Of a DNA stretch of 32,702 nt, positions 24,494 to 32,702 are shown piece by piece. Position numbers and translations under genes: made by a program. Below the pieces are notes generated by a model, which saw only the letters and a program-made list of their open reading frames with translations, had not been told where the DNA came from and did not search any database. Every line of letters starts with the position of its first letter. Within the stretch, counting starts at the first letter, position 1. Origin of the DNA: a virus; the IMG/VR virus record IMGVR_UViG_3300035698_002198, positions 1 to 32,702 of that record. One strand, given 5' to 3'.

Positions 24494-25186
24494 ATGGCTG
24501 AACAACTAAGTGATACATTTACTAGGACATATAATTCCCATAGTGGAACTGATATTGTCGCAACTATTAATGGTATCTTACTCGGTAATTTAAATGGTAT
24601 TTCTTTTTCTACTACTCGTGAGAAAGCACCAATTTATACTTTAGGTAGTGTAGATGCTGTTTCATTCGGTAGAGGAAAACGTGGTCATGCTGGTTCATTG
24701 ATTTTTACTAATTTCGACAGATCTGCGTTGTATGATGTGAAGAAAGCTAGTAATATTAACGGTAAGCCTCTTAAATACTATAGAAAAGGAACTGATATTC
24801 CTGCTGGTGGAAGAAGTCTGTTACTCGGTACAAATTTAGAAGACGGAGACCTTCGGGCTCTTGGTCAATCTCAACTTGCCGATGCAAACTATTCTGATCA
24901 AATACCGCCTTTTACAATAACACTTACAGGACAGAATGAGTATGGTAATACATCCGTTATGTCTATCTTAGGTGTAGAATTGATCAATGAAGGTTCTGGT
25001 ATATCTATTGATGATATTGTTACAGAAACACAGATGACATTTGTAGCAAGATCTATTTTAACGTGGAGACCACTTCTTGGTGGAGACTTACGTGCATTTG
25101 ATCCTAGCGTAGTAGGTAGAGATAGTGATATCGCTGCTATACGTCAAGCTTGGAATACAAAAGCAGCTAGTGAGAATATAGCATAA
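24494..25186 (+). CDS. Tail tube protein
   Basis: It forms the inner tube through which DNA leaves the virion. The gene follows the sheath gene, as is standard. The protein has two conserved blocks: DIVATINGILLGNLNGISF (20-38) with REKAPIYTLGSVDAVSFGRG and HAGSLIFTNFDR, and later DQIPPFTITLTGQNEYGNTS, SILGVELINEGSGISIDDIV and TQMTFVARSI. Both blocks recur in the next gene (25250), and more weakly in the gene at 27715, so all three share one fold. At 230 residues it is close to other myovirus tubes. AAGGAGATAAAAA precedes the start, the strongest ribosome site of the tail group, as expected for an abundant protein. Hairpins flank the gene on both sides. Confidence 0.87.
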   Translation: MAEQLSDTFTRTYNSHSGTDIVATINGILLGNLNGISFSTTREKAPIYTLGSVDAVSFGRGKRGHAGSLIFTNFDRSALYDVKKASNINGKPLKYYRKGTDIPAGGRSLLLGTNLEDGDLRALGQSQLADANYSDQIPPFTITLTGQNEYGNTSVMSILGVELINEGSGISIDDIVTETQMTFVARSILTWRPLLGGDLRAFDPSVVGRDSDIAAIRQAWNTKAASENIA

Positions 25187-25195
25187 CTAAATTAG

Positions 25196-25219
25196 TGTGG
25201 TGGGGTAATTCCCGCCACA
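25196..25219 (+). promoter_or_regulatory. Hairpin after the tail tube gene
   Basis: Arms TGTGGTGGG (25196-25204) and CCCGCCACA (25211-25219) form a nine-pair stem with a GTAATT loop. The following bases (25220 on) are A/T-rich with TTATTTTT at 25231-25238, but the T run is not adjacent, so full termination is doubtful. It may reduce read-through into the less abundant tube-like gene or protect the tube mRNA 3' end. Confidence 0.6.
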
Positions 25220-25249
25220 TTATAAACCTCTTATTTTTGGATTAAACTA

Positions 25250-27616
25250 ATGGCAAAATTCGGTACAATCTTTCAAGACACTTTAGTTAAAAGAACTAGT
25301 GACTTCACAACAAATATTCGTAACGATGGAACAGATTTCTTATCTCGTGGTCCTGTAAATACAACAATGAATTTTAATCCAGATGATCCAAATGCCGCAT
25401 TTGCAGCAAGTGAAAAATCATATAGTGGAACTGACTGCACAGTAGTAATGAACTATAATGGTAACATGATGGTTATAGGTAATCTAGAAACCTTTTCATA
25501 TTCAACATACAGGGAAAAAGTACCAGTAAGAACATTAGGTAATATATATCCTAAAGGGTTCACATATGGTTGTATTGACGAAAATGAATTAATTCATACT
25601 GATATTGGATTAAAGAAAATAAAAGATGTAAATATAAACGATAATATATTAGCATTTGATGAAAAAAATGAACAATTAGCATATTCTAAGTGTGTGAATA
25701 AATTTGATAAAGGTATAAAACACACATACAATGTACGACTACGAGATGGATCATCTATGAATTTGACAGCTGATCATAAAATATTCACAAATAATGGATG
25801 GAAAAAAACAAAAGATTTAGACATTGTCACTGATAAATGTTTAATTAATACTAAATATGATTATTCAGGTAATACATTAAACATTCCTGATTATTATTTA
25901 AAATTATTAGCATATGGTATAGGTGATGGAACATTCGGCTCATATATGGACAGTAAACAAACAGTATTCGCATTAACGCCAGGAGTAAACGATGATAAAA
26001 TTGTAAATGAAATCGAAACCATTTGTGAACAAAATGATATATTATATAATAAATCATTTAAAAATAATTGTTATAGAATACAAATAAATAATACAGCGAA
26101 ACAAACTGATTGGAGACAACGTAAATACAAAGATTTTATATTATGGACTAGAAAATTAAATATTTATGGTGAAAAAAGTCACCAAAAACACATACCTAAT
26201 GAATTGTTAAGTATGTCAAATGCACAATTAAGTATGTTTTTATCTAGATTATTTGGAGCTGATGGACATATATCTAAAGATAAAAATAATAATAGAGTAA
26301 GAATAGGATATACTTCAACATCTAAAAAACTAATATATCAAATACAATCATTATTAAAACGGTTTAATATATATGCAACTATTGCGAATATAGGTATACC
26401 TAAATCTAAATTAATAGTTGGAAAACACGAAGCATATGTATTAAATATATCTAAAGGTTATGTTTATTCGTTTATAAAACAAATAGGAATATACGGTAAA
26501 GAAGATAAATGTAATAGTTTAATGAGTATAATACTCAATAATCTTAGATATGACGTTAACGATATAAAACAATGGAAACTTGATAATAATTTAAATACTA
26601 AAAAATTACCTATAACGTATAATAGGAAATATATTCGTAAGACGCAAATTCAAATTAATATAGATGAATTATATGAAAATAACATATTTCCTATCGTTGA
26701 AAAAGAAACAACTAAATGGCTACATATAGTTGAAATTACTAAAAATGATAAATCACAAGTATATGATCTTGAAATAGAAGATAATCATAATTTATTTGGT
26801 TCATTTTTATCACATAACTCTAGAACAATTAGTGGAAGTATGATATTTGTTCAGTTTGACGAACATCCACTTTATCCTTTTTTTCAATTTTTTAATAAAC
26901 GAACAGACAAAACACACAGACATAGTTCACCGTTAAGTGACGATATTCCGCCATTTGATATATCTTTAATATTTCAAAATGAATACGGGGCACATTCTAT
27001 TATGCGTCTATACGGAGTAGAGTTATTTCAAGAAGGCGGAGTATTCAGTATTAATGATATATACAGTGAGAACACCATTCAGTGGGTAGCCAAAGATATG
27101 GATCCTATGATTTCTGGCGGAGAAGTAGATTCATTTAAAGAATTACTTTATAGAAAACAGGTAGAAGGTAAAATCGTTGATGAGCACTTCGCATCTATGT
27201 TAAAATATAGACAGAAATTACAACGACAGGTTGCTCAACTAGATAAACAAATCTTACAATTACAAGATGATAGAGGATATATATCTAGAAAGACTGAAAG
27301 GTTATGGAAGGAAGACTCTGAGAATTTATCTAAACGTCGATGGAAAAAGAAAAATGCACAGGCAGAATTAAATAAACTTATTACACAACGAGATACATTG
27401 TACGCAGAACTACAAAAAACTGATGTATCTATTAGAAACTATGAACGATTTAGTATGACTAATGATATGAATTCATCTACGTCTTCTATAATACCTGATG
27501 TATATGGGGATGCAGCAAAACAAACAAATCAAACAGATACTGCTGAACTTACTAAAGAAGAACGTAAAACACAAAGACATAAAGAACGTAAAGGCAAAAA
27601 AGAAGATCGTACATAA
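25250..27616 (+). CDS. Tail tube-like protein interrupted by an intein
   Basis: The precursor is 788 residues; removing the intein (108-523) leaves 372. The joined exteins read as a tail tube relative: GTDCTVVMNYNGNMMVIGNL (60-79), REKVPVRTLGNIYPKGFTYG (88-107) joined to SRTISGSMIFVQFDEHPLY (524-542), then DIPPFDISLIFQNEYG, LYGVELFQEGGVFSINDIYS and TIQWVAKDM. Each block aligns with the tube at 24494 without gaps at the splice site. The C-terminus adds about 160 residues absent from that tube: a long charged coiled coil (LKYRQKLQRQVAQLDKQILQ, and KRRWKKKNAQAELNKLITQ) and a Lys/Glu/Arg tail. It may be a tube initiator, cap or tail-length partner. No ribosome site is clear before the ATG. The same frame stays open for 31 codons past its TAA. 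Confidence 0.88.
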   Translation: MAKFGTIFQDTLVKRTSDFTTNIRNDGTDFLSRGPVNTTMNFNPDDPNAAFAASEKSYSGTDCTVVMNYNGNMMVIGNLETFSYSTYREKVPVRTLGNIYPKGFTYGCIDENELIHTDIGLKKIKDVNINDNILAFDEKNEQLAYSKCVNKFDKGIKHTYNVRLRDGSSMNLTADHKIFTNNGWKKTKDLDIVTDKCLINTKYDYSGNTLNIPDYYLKLLAYGIGDGTFGSYMDSKQTVFALTPGVNDDKIVNEIETICEQNDILYNKSFKNNCYRIQINNTAKQTDWRQRKYKDFILWTRKLNIYGEKSHQKHIPNELLSMSNAQLSMFLSRLFGADGHISKDKNNNRVRIGYTSTSKKLIYQIQSLLKRFNIYATIANIGIPKSKLIVGKHEAYVLNISKGYVYSFIKQIGIYGKEDKCNSLMSIILNNLRYDVNDIKQWKLDNNLNTKKLPITYNRKYIRKTQIQINIDELYENNIFPIVEKETTKWLHIVEITKNDKSQVYDLEIEDNHNLFGSFLSHNSRTISGSMIFVQFDEHPLYPFFQFFNKRTDKTHRHSSPLSDDIPPFDISLIFQNEYGAHSIMRLYGVELFQEGGVFSINDIYSENTIQWVAKDMDPMISGGEVDSFKELLYRKQVEGKIVDEHFASMLKYRQKLQRQVAQLDKQILQLQDDRGYISRKTERLWKEDSENLSKRRWKKKNAQAELNKLITQRDTLYAELQKTDVSIRNYERFSMTNDMNSSTSSIIPDVYGDAAKQTNQTDTAELTKEERKTQRHKERKGKKEDRT
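25571..26818 (+). mobile_element. Intein with LAGLIDADG homing endonuclease
   Basis: A 416-residue self-splicing element lies in frame inside the tube-like gene. It starts with Cys (CIDENELIHTDIGLKKI, block A) right after FTYG. Block B is NLTADHKIFTNNGW with His176. The endonuclease has two LAGLIDADG helices, LLAYGIGDGTF (219-229) and FLSRLFGADGH (330-340), each with an acidic residue before the final glycine region. It ends with block F/G, VYDLEIEDNHNLFGSFLSHN (504-523), followed by Ser as +1 residue. All splicing residues (Cys1, block B His, penultimate His, last Asn, Ser+1) are present, so splicing and homing look functional. Its DNA appears more A/T-rich than the exteins, which suggests separate origin. 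Confidence 0.96.
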
Positions 27617-27712
27617 AGAAGAAAACCTTGGAATGACTATAAGGATAGCCGAGAAGAATACAGAATTAAAACAGGGTATTATGACACAACCGAAGAAGTG
27701 ATAGAGGATTAA
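27617..27712 (+). other. In-frame open stretch past the TAA of the tube-like gene
   Basis: Directly after the TAA at 27614-27616 the same frame reads 31 further codons, beginning RRKPWNDYKDSREEYRIKTG, to a TAA at 27710-27712, two bases before the next ATG. The composition resembles a real charged C-terminus and the resulting gap would match the tight spacing seen elsewhere. It may be a remnant of a longer gene cut by a recent nonsense change, a read-through extension, or chance. No start codon or ribosome site suggests an independent gene. Another frame is also open here (to 27701), so the evidence is limited. Confidence 0.35.
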
Positions 27713-27714
27713 AC

Positions 27715-30700
27715 ATGGGTAATAAAGTAGACAAATCACCTAGAAGAAAAGAAAGAGCTGCAAACGCAGAACGAGAAAATCAAACACAAGGTGGCCTTAA
27801 TAAGGCACTTGGTGCAGGTAATATAGGTTCATCTGATACAACAAAATCTAGGCATAATTACGATACTTATAAAAAAGATTACTTTTCTGGTACTCAAGCA
27901 AACGTATATTTTGGGGATGTATTAGTAGACGACATAATATCTATTCAATATACTACTTCACAAGGTAAAGAACCAATATATGGGTATGCCTCTCAGACGT
28001 TCGATGCGGTAGCTATGGGGACAGTTATGGGTCAAGGTACACTTACTATCGCATTCAAAGAGGTTGGCTATTTAAACGTAGTGCATGCCTTATTAGAAGA
28101 GCAACGAATAAAGACTAGTATAGCTAAACATAATATTACTAATAGAATACAATCTTCTGCAGATGGAGCTATAAGTTCATCTAATAATTCTACTGGTGAT
28201 TACACCGCGGTAATTAATAGTAATACTACTCCTGGATTAATACGTAAAGCTGAAAATATTGAAACTATTATGGATGAGCTTAAAGGTGCTGGTGCTAATG
28301 CAGGAAAGTCATTTTCATACGGACAAGTAAATTACGATGGAATAAATCAAGGATTATTTACTGGTAAAAACGGACTTCGTGATTTTGAAGACATTGCTGA
28401 AATATTAGAAGATACTATTTGGGGAGATAGTAACGGTAAGATACTGGATCCTACAGCAAACCAAAAATTATTAAGAGCAGACGAATTCGACTATAGTTAT
28501 AAAAAGGATAAAGCTATTGGTATTAAATCAGCAGAAGGTGACGAATATGGAAACGTATTAAACATAATGTTAACGTTTGGTGATATAAATGATCTTAGAG
28601 CAGAACACACATTAGTATTATTAAACGATGTTCACTTTACAGGACAAGGATTAGTTACTGCTCCTAGCGGTGAACCTATTGCTGAGACATATCAATTCTT
28701 TTTTAAAGATCTAAATAAATCTTTAAGTAATACAGTATTTAATGTTGATCCTATTAAATTTCATATAGGTACTGATAACGCTATAGATTTAACAAGGGCT
28801 CAAGACGTAAAGACAATACTCGACTCATTAGATAATCAAGGTGGCGAAGCAGCAGTAGACATTCAAGTATTATCAGGATTTGATAACACGACTCAAAAAT
28901 GGACACCTGTTACATTTCCTAAATGGGCATCATACAAAACAGATACTCCATTTTTAAAACTTGGTGCATATGGTGCTTCTGATCTAAATAAATTTATAAC
29001 TGATATGATATATAGTTCATATCTTAATGATGGATCATTGAAACGATATGATAGAATTGCAGCAGAAGTTTTTATTGGTACTGGGAATCCTGATGACTCG
29101 ATACTTCATTATATTTTAGAAAACACAGGTACAAATACTGCTAACTATAAAGTTATATCTCCAGGAAAAAATGACTACCAAGCATTAAACTTAGTAAGAC
29201 GTGAAGACTTCTTTACTGATCCTAATCCAACACCGGAACAAGAAGCAGTAAATGACATTGGTGATTACGTTGCTCCTACAAACGAACAGAAGAAAGTAAA
29301 TATTACTAATGGTCCTGTTGTAGCACCAACTACACCTCCGACTGATGATTCAGCTACTAAGAAAATAGATCAAACTAAACCAAATCAAGGATTTGCACAT
29401 CCTAATCCAAAACAAGGCGGAAAAGGTAGTAAGAGACCTTATAGTGTAGAAGGATTTGAAGAACGTGAAGGAGAAAAGGACTTCACTGATGGATATATCT
29501 ACCCAACTGAAACTCAATATGTGAATTCAAACGATCCAAATCCAAACCCAGTTATGGTTCAAGATTTTACACACATCGATGATACATATGGAACACTAGA
29601 AAACAATAATGCTACGATTGCATCGTATGAAAACATATTAAATATGGAAGATCATACAGAAGTGTTTGAATTTAATATTCCAGGATATAGTGAAATGAGT
29701 CGTAAAGACAAAAAAGTAGCCGAAGAAGAATATTTAGGATTTATAGAAACAAATATAACTAAGCTTAAAATTAACAATGATACCCTAGGAAAACATGAGA
29801 AAATTGATGCTGATATCCTGAGTGTTAATCAGCAACTATTTAACTTAGATAATGATCTAGGTCTAGTGTCACAAAGAGAATTAAATCAACAGGTCAGAAG
29901 TACCAGAGATTCAGATTTTGATGAAAATGGAGCTTTTATACAACCTGAACGTTCTATTACTCGTACCGAAACATTAAATGCTGAAGTAGATAAATATACA
30001 AAAATACAACAAGTTGCGTGGGATAGAATAATAAATGGTAATTTTGATGATATTTCTGTTAAATCATTTGAAAAAGCATCTAAGAACTTAGAAGGTGCTC
30101 AAGAAAAGCTAGATGATTTTTATGATAATACAGAAATTGATAATTTAAAACAAGATGTAAAAGATCTAGATAAACAAATAGACGAGATATATGAACTTAA
30201 GGCTAAAAACTTAAAAACACAACAAGACGCAATTACTACATTCCGTGATGAAATCGTAAATGCACAAGATACAGATCGTGACCAGCGTACATCTGTAGAT
30301 TCAGAAGGTAATATAGTATACTTAAATCCTGATGGAACAACTAAAATAATTCCTACTGATCGTCAATCAAGACACGATATATCATATCTTGAAGTATTTA
30401 AAGAAGAACTTGAACGCAATATTCAAAAACGCGATGGTACTAAACAAGAAAGTAAACCTACAGATAAGTTAGATTTTGGTGATGCGTTTGATGAAAAAGA
30501 AGATAAAGAATCTAGTGATAGACAGAAGAGTAAACAAGAAGAATTAATTAAACAGATAGAAGAAGGTACATATGAAAATAGACGTACTAGATTAGGTAAA
30601 CTAATAACTGCTAAAAGATTATTACCTCTTGGATTAAATAAAACTACTGTAGATGCGTTACAACAAATAGTAGATGATCCTCAAATTCAGGATAGTATAA

Positions 30701-32702
30701 TAGCAAATAGATTTATACAGAAGCAATATGGAATAAGTGTAGATAAAACTAGTGAATTATTAGGAAACGCCAATGATATATTTAATGATGGAGTTACTGA
30801 ATCTGAACTTAATGACTTATCTGCTACGTTAAAAACAATTAGTAGTGACAATACTAAGTTTAATCAATTAGTTGAAACTAATACAGGGTTTAGTAAAATA
30901 GATCTTACTGACAATTTAAATAGATTATCTCCATTTTTATCTAGTTCAATAAGTTTAAATGCTAGTAATATAGATGCGTTGGCAACAACGTTGAAAAATT
31001 TAAAGGACAATCCTCTGTTCGAAACAACTATATTAAAAACTACTGGTAGTAGTATAGAAACGCATCAAAATAATTTAAAAAGATATAACCAAATAGGTAC
31101 GACTGGAACTATAGAAGGTGATCTGAATTTAGCTGATGCTATTTTTGCTGAATATGAAGGAAAAGATTTTGGTGAAAAATTAGTAAAGAATACATTAAAT
31201 GTTAAAAGTATTGCTGAAGCAAGACATAAATTAGGAACAGTAAATTCTACTTTTGCTAATATAGGTAAACAAGATCCAAATAAAACAATAAATACATTAG
31301 TTCCTATTATAACCGAATTAGGTAATTCAGAACTAGTTGAAGATATATTTATATTGAATTATGATAAAACTCCTGATGAGATAATAAGCTTATTAACAAC
31401 AAGTCAGACATTCATCAATAATCCTACATTTGAAGGAATACCTACATTAAATAATAAGGTAGGTGAATTCACTGGTATATCTTTTGCTGAAGACTTATCA
31501 CAAAAGGCATTAGGTGCAAGTATAGGTGCTGTACAAAAAAGTTTAAACAGTATATATAACTCTCAAGAAGATGGTACTCAATTTTCTGACTTTGGTATAT
31601 TTGCAACAGGGTTAGACGCATTAGGAAATACACCTGCTGTAAATAAACTTTCTGAATCTATATTCGGTAAGGGGAAAACTAAAGATAAGGTGTCTAGTGA
31701 TTTTAAGAAGTTATACGAGACATCTACTGGAAAAATTGATGGTACAGAACTATCTACAATAATTGGAGTTATTGACGAATACAAAGATGCTGAATTATTT
31801 AAGACTACATTAGAAGGAGCATTAGGCAATACTCCAATAGAACAAGTAATATCTGAATTAAGTATAGTAGATAACTTATTTGATTTAGGTTTAAAAGATA
31901 TTGCTAATCCTATCAAAGTATATAATGTTGGTAAAGATGCTATTCCTGTAGCTCAAAAATATTCAAAGTTTCCAATCGTTCAAGACTTAGCACTAGCTAA
32001 GTATGGTGCAACTTTAGATAGTTTAAATGCAAAAGATCTATTAGGTGCAATAAAAGCTAAACTTTCTCCTGCTAAAGTTGTTGACTCTGCATTTAAACGA
32101 ATAGATAAATTATCAGATTCAATTAAAACTGAAGTTGCTAACTATGGAAATTTACAAGGAAAAGAAAATCTAATAAAAGGATTAATTTGGCAAGAATCTA
32201 GAGGTAAAGTTAACGCAGAATCTGTAGTAGGAGCAAAAGGGCTTATGCAAATTATGGATGCAACTGGAGCTGAAATTGCTGGAAAATTAAGTATACAGGA
32301 ATATGATTTGAATGATGCTAAAACAAATATTAAATTTGGAGTAAGTTATTTTTCAGGTCTATTAGGTAGATTTAAAGGTAATGAAGCATTAGCATTGGCA
32401 GCATATAATCGCGGTCCAACAGCTGTGGTAAAATTAGATGGTAACCTACCTACTAATAAAGAAACCGCAGAATATGTACCTGGTGTATTCGGTGCAGAAC
32501 AAGTGTTTGCTTCAAGAGATTCATCATTTGTTTCTAGTGCTACTACTGTAGACTCTATAGTTCCTGTTGTGACGGCTACTCAACAGACTAATCAAACAAC
32601 TCCTACTCCTATTACACCAGAAGCTACACAATGGATAAATGATAGACAGAATTCACCGTTGACGTCACCTTCATCATATTCAGAAAACGTATCTAATATA
32701 TA
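27715..32702 (+). CDS. Giant tail protein: tube-like N-terminus and lytic transglycosylase domain (3' end outside window)
   Basis: The frame is open from this ATG to the end of the window, at least 1662 codons, with no stop. Residues 56-126 (YFSGTQANVYFGDVLVDDII, EPIYGYASQTFDAVAMGTVM, GQGTLTIAFKEVGYL) and 283-337 (LNIMLTFGDIND, VLLNDVHFTGQG, AETYQFFFKDL) resemble the two halves of the tail tube fold. Residues about 495-590 are a Pro/Asn/Gln-rich linker, then long charged helical stretches follow (about 655-960). Residues 1485-1575 are a soluble lytic transglycosylase: WQESRG with catalytic Glu1494, GAKGLMQIM (1506-1514), NIKFGVSYFSGLL and AAYNRG (1562-1567). The enzyme part would cut peptidoglycan during entry. 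Position after the tube genes suggests a tape-measure or tail-hub protein. AGAGG lies before the start. Confidence 0.87.
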   Translation, partial: MGNKVDKSPRRKERAANAERENQTQGGLNKALGAGNIGSSDTTKSRHNYDTYKKDYFSGTQANVYFGDVLVDDIISIQYTTSQGKEPIYGYASQTFDAVAMGTVMGQGTLTIAFKEVGYLNVVHALLEEQRIKTSIAKHNITNRIQSSADGAISSSNNSTGDYTAVINSNTTPGLIRKAENIETIMDELKGAGANAGKSFSYGQVNYDGINQGLFTGKNGLRDFEDIAEILEDTIWGDSNGKILDPTANQKLLRADEFDYSYKKDKAIGIKSAEGDEYGNVLNIMLTFGDINDLRAEHTLVLLNDVHFTGQGLVTAPSGEPIAETYQFFFKDLNKSLSNTVFNVDPIKFHIGTDNAIDLTRAQDVKTILDSLDNQGGEAAVDIQVLSGFDNTTQKWTPVTFPKWASYKTDTPFLKLGAYGASDLNKFITDMIYSSYLNDGSLKRYDRIAAEVFIGTGNPDDSILHYILENTGTNTANYKVISPGKNDYQALNLVRREDFFTDPNPTPEQEAVNDIGDYVAPTNEQKKVNITNGPVVAPTTPPTDDSATKKIDQTKPNQGFAHPNPKQGGKGSKRPYSVEGFEEREGEKDFTDGYIYPTETQYVNSNDPNPNPVMVQDFTHIDDTYGTLENNNATIASYENILNMEDHTEVFEFNIPGYSEMSRKDKKVAEEEYLGFIETNITKLKINNDTLGKHEKIDADILSVNQQLFNLDNDLGLVSQRELNQQVRSTRDSDFDENGAFIQPERSITRTETLNAEVDKYTKIQQVAWDRIINGNFDDISVKSFEKASKNLEGAQEKLDDFYDNTEIDNLKQDVKDLDKQIDEIYELKAKNLKTQQDAITTFRDEIVNAQDTDRDQRTSVDSEGNIVYLNPDGTTKIIPTDRQSRHDISYLEVFKEELERNIQKRDGTKQESKPTDKLDFGDAFDEKEDKESSDRQKSKQEELIKQIEEGTYENRRTRLGKLITAKRLLPLGLNKTTVDALQQIVDDPQIQDSIIANRFIQKQYGISVDKTSELLGNANDIFNDGVTESELNDLSATLKTISSDNTKFNQLVETNTGFSKIDLTDNLNRLSPFLSSSISLNASNIDALATTLKNLKDNPLFETTILKTTGSSIETHQNNLKRYNQIGTTGTIEGDLNLADAIFAEYEGKDFGEKLVKNTLNVKSIAEARHKLGTVNSTFANIGKQDPNKTINTLVPIITELGNSELVEDIFILNYDKTPDEIISLLTTSQTFINNPTFEGIPTLNNKVGEFTGISFAEDLSQKALGASIGAVQKSLNSIYNSQEDGTQFSDFGIFATGLDALGNTPAVNKLSESIFGKGKTKDKVSSDFKKLYETSTGKIDGTELSTIIGVIDEYKDAELFKTTLEGALGNTPIEQVISELSIVDNLFDLGLKDIANPIKVYNVGKDAIPVAQKYSKFPIVQDLALAKYGATLDSLNAKDLLGAIKAKLSPAKVVDSAFKRIDKLSDSIKTEVANYGNLQGKENLIKGLIWQESRGKVNAESVVGAKGLMQIMDATGAEIAGKLSIQEYDLNDAKTNIKFGVSYFSGLLGRFKGNEALALAAYNRGPTAVVKLDGNLPTNKETAEYVPGVFGAEQVFASRDSSFVSSATTVDSIVPVVTATQQTNQTTPTPITPEATQWINDRQNSPLTSPSSYSENVSNI

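Noticed and set aside
27498-27701. 67-codon + frame overlapping and running past the end of the tube-like gene, considered as a frameshift product like a tail assembly chaperone
   Set aside because: No canonical slippery heptamer in the right phase, Lys-rich composition that mirrors the main frame, and no ribosome site. The in-frame continuation past the TAA is the better explanation for this gap.
31578-31916. 112-codon open frame on the - strand
   Set aside because: It lies inside the giant tail gene, which is open without interruption; antisense composition only.
1-32702. Stop codon reassignment (TAG or TGA) as in some large phages
   Set aside because: TAG and TGA occur only as apparent gene ends (e.g. 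773, 2174, 18948); core genes such as terminase, capsid and sheath contain no in-frame TAG or TGA, and reading through these ends hits another stop soon.
1-32702. tRNA genes, CRISPR arrays, insertion sequences, attachment sites
   Set aside because: All gaps are short (under 140 bases) and hold only terminators, hairpins or promoter-like sequence; no cloverleaf, repeat-spacer array, transposase or inverted-repeat ends were seen.

Overview
The window is a block of a low-GC, double-stranded DNA tailed phage genome (Caudoviricetes). A tail sheath gene followed by tail tube genes gives it a contractile, myovirus-type tail. All genes I accept lie on the + strand, are tightly packed (many stop/start overlaps, gaps mostly under 40 bases) and use the standard bacterial code. 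I see no tRNA, CRISPR array, integrase or lysogeny gene. The host cannot be told from this window. A class II (B12-dependent) ribonucleotide reductase tail and a dUTPase point to a phage that supplies its own DNA precursors, so probably a fairly large genome.

Layout. (1) 1-1593: end of a nucleotide-metabolism module, with a truncated nrdJ-like gene, two small unknown genes and dut. (2) 1641-2259: an unknown acidic-tailed protein and a strong intrinsic terminator. (3) 2295-6586: a Vsr-like homing endonuclease, a DUF5675 protein, a four-cysteine protein, three unknown proteins with basic or Gly/Ala-rich hydrophobic segments, and an HNH endonuclease inserted among them. (4) 6617-17366: the head module, with large terminase, two large hydrophobic unknown proteins and a small linker gene, portal (with a long C-terminal extension), a prohead protease fused to a scaffold-like coiled coil, a probable decoration protein, the major capsid protein, and a terminator with a UUCG tetraloop. 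(5) 17504-21516: an unknown structural protein, Ig-like and neck/connector proteins. (6) 21550-32702: the tail module, with sheath, tail tube, a second tube-like protein interrupted by a LAGLIDADG intein, and a giant protein, open at the window end, carrying a tube-like N-terminal region and a lytic transglycosylase domain.

The gene set describes virion building. Terminase packs DNA through the portal into a prohead made of capsid protein around the protease/scaffold fusion. Neck proteins then join the head to a contractile tail. The transglycosylase protein probably cuts peptidoglycan during entry.

Most notable points: three tandem relatives of the tail-tube fold, one hosting an intein and one fused to a cell-wall enzyme; an apparent in-frame reading continuation past a TAA stop just before the giant gene; an Ig-like domain split over two genes; matching hairpins on both sides of the tail tube gene; a shared 11-base motif after both strong terminators; and a group of unknown hydrophobic proteins around the terminase that are candidates for internal or ejected virion proteins.
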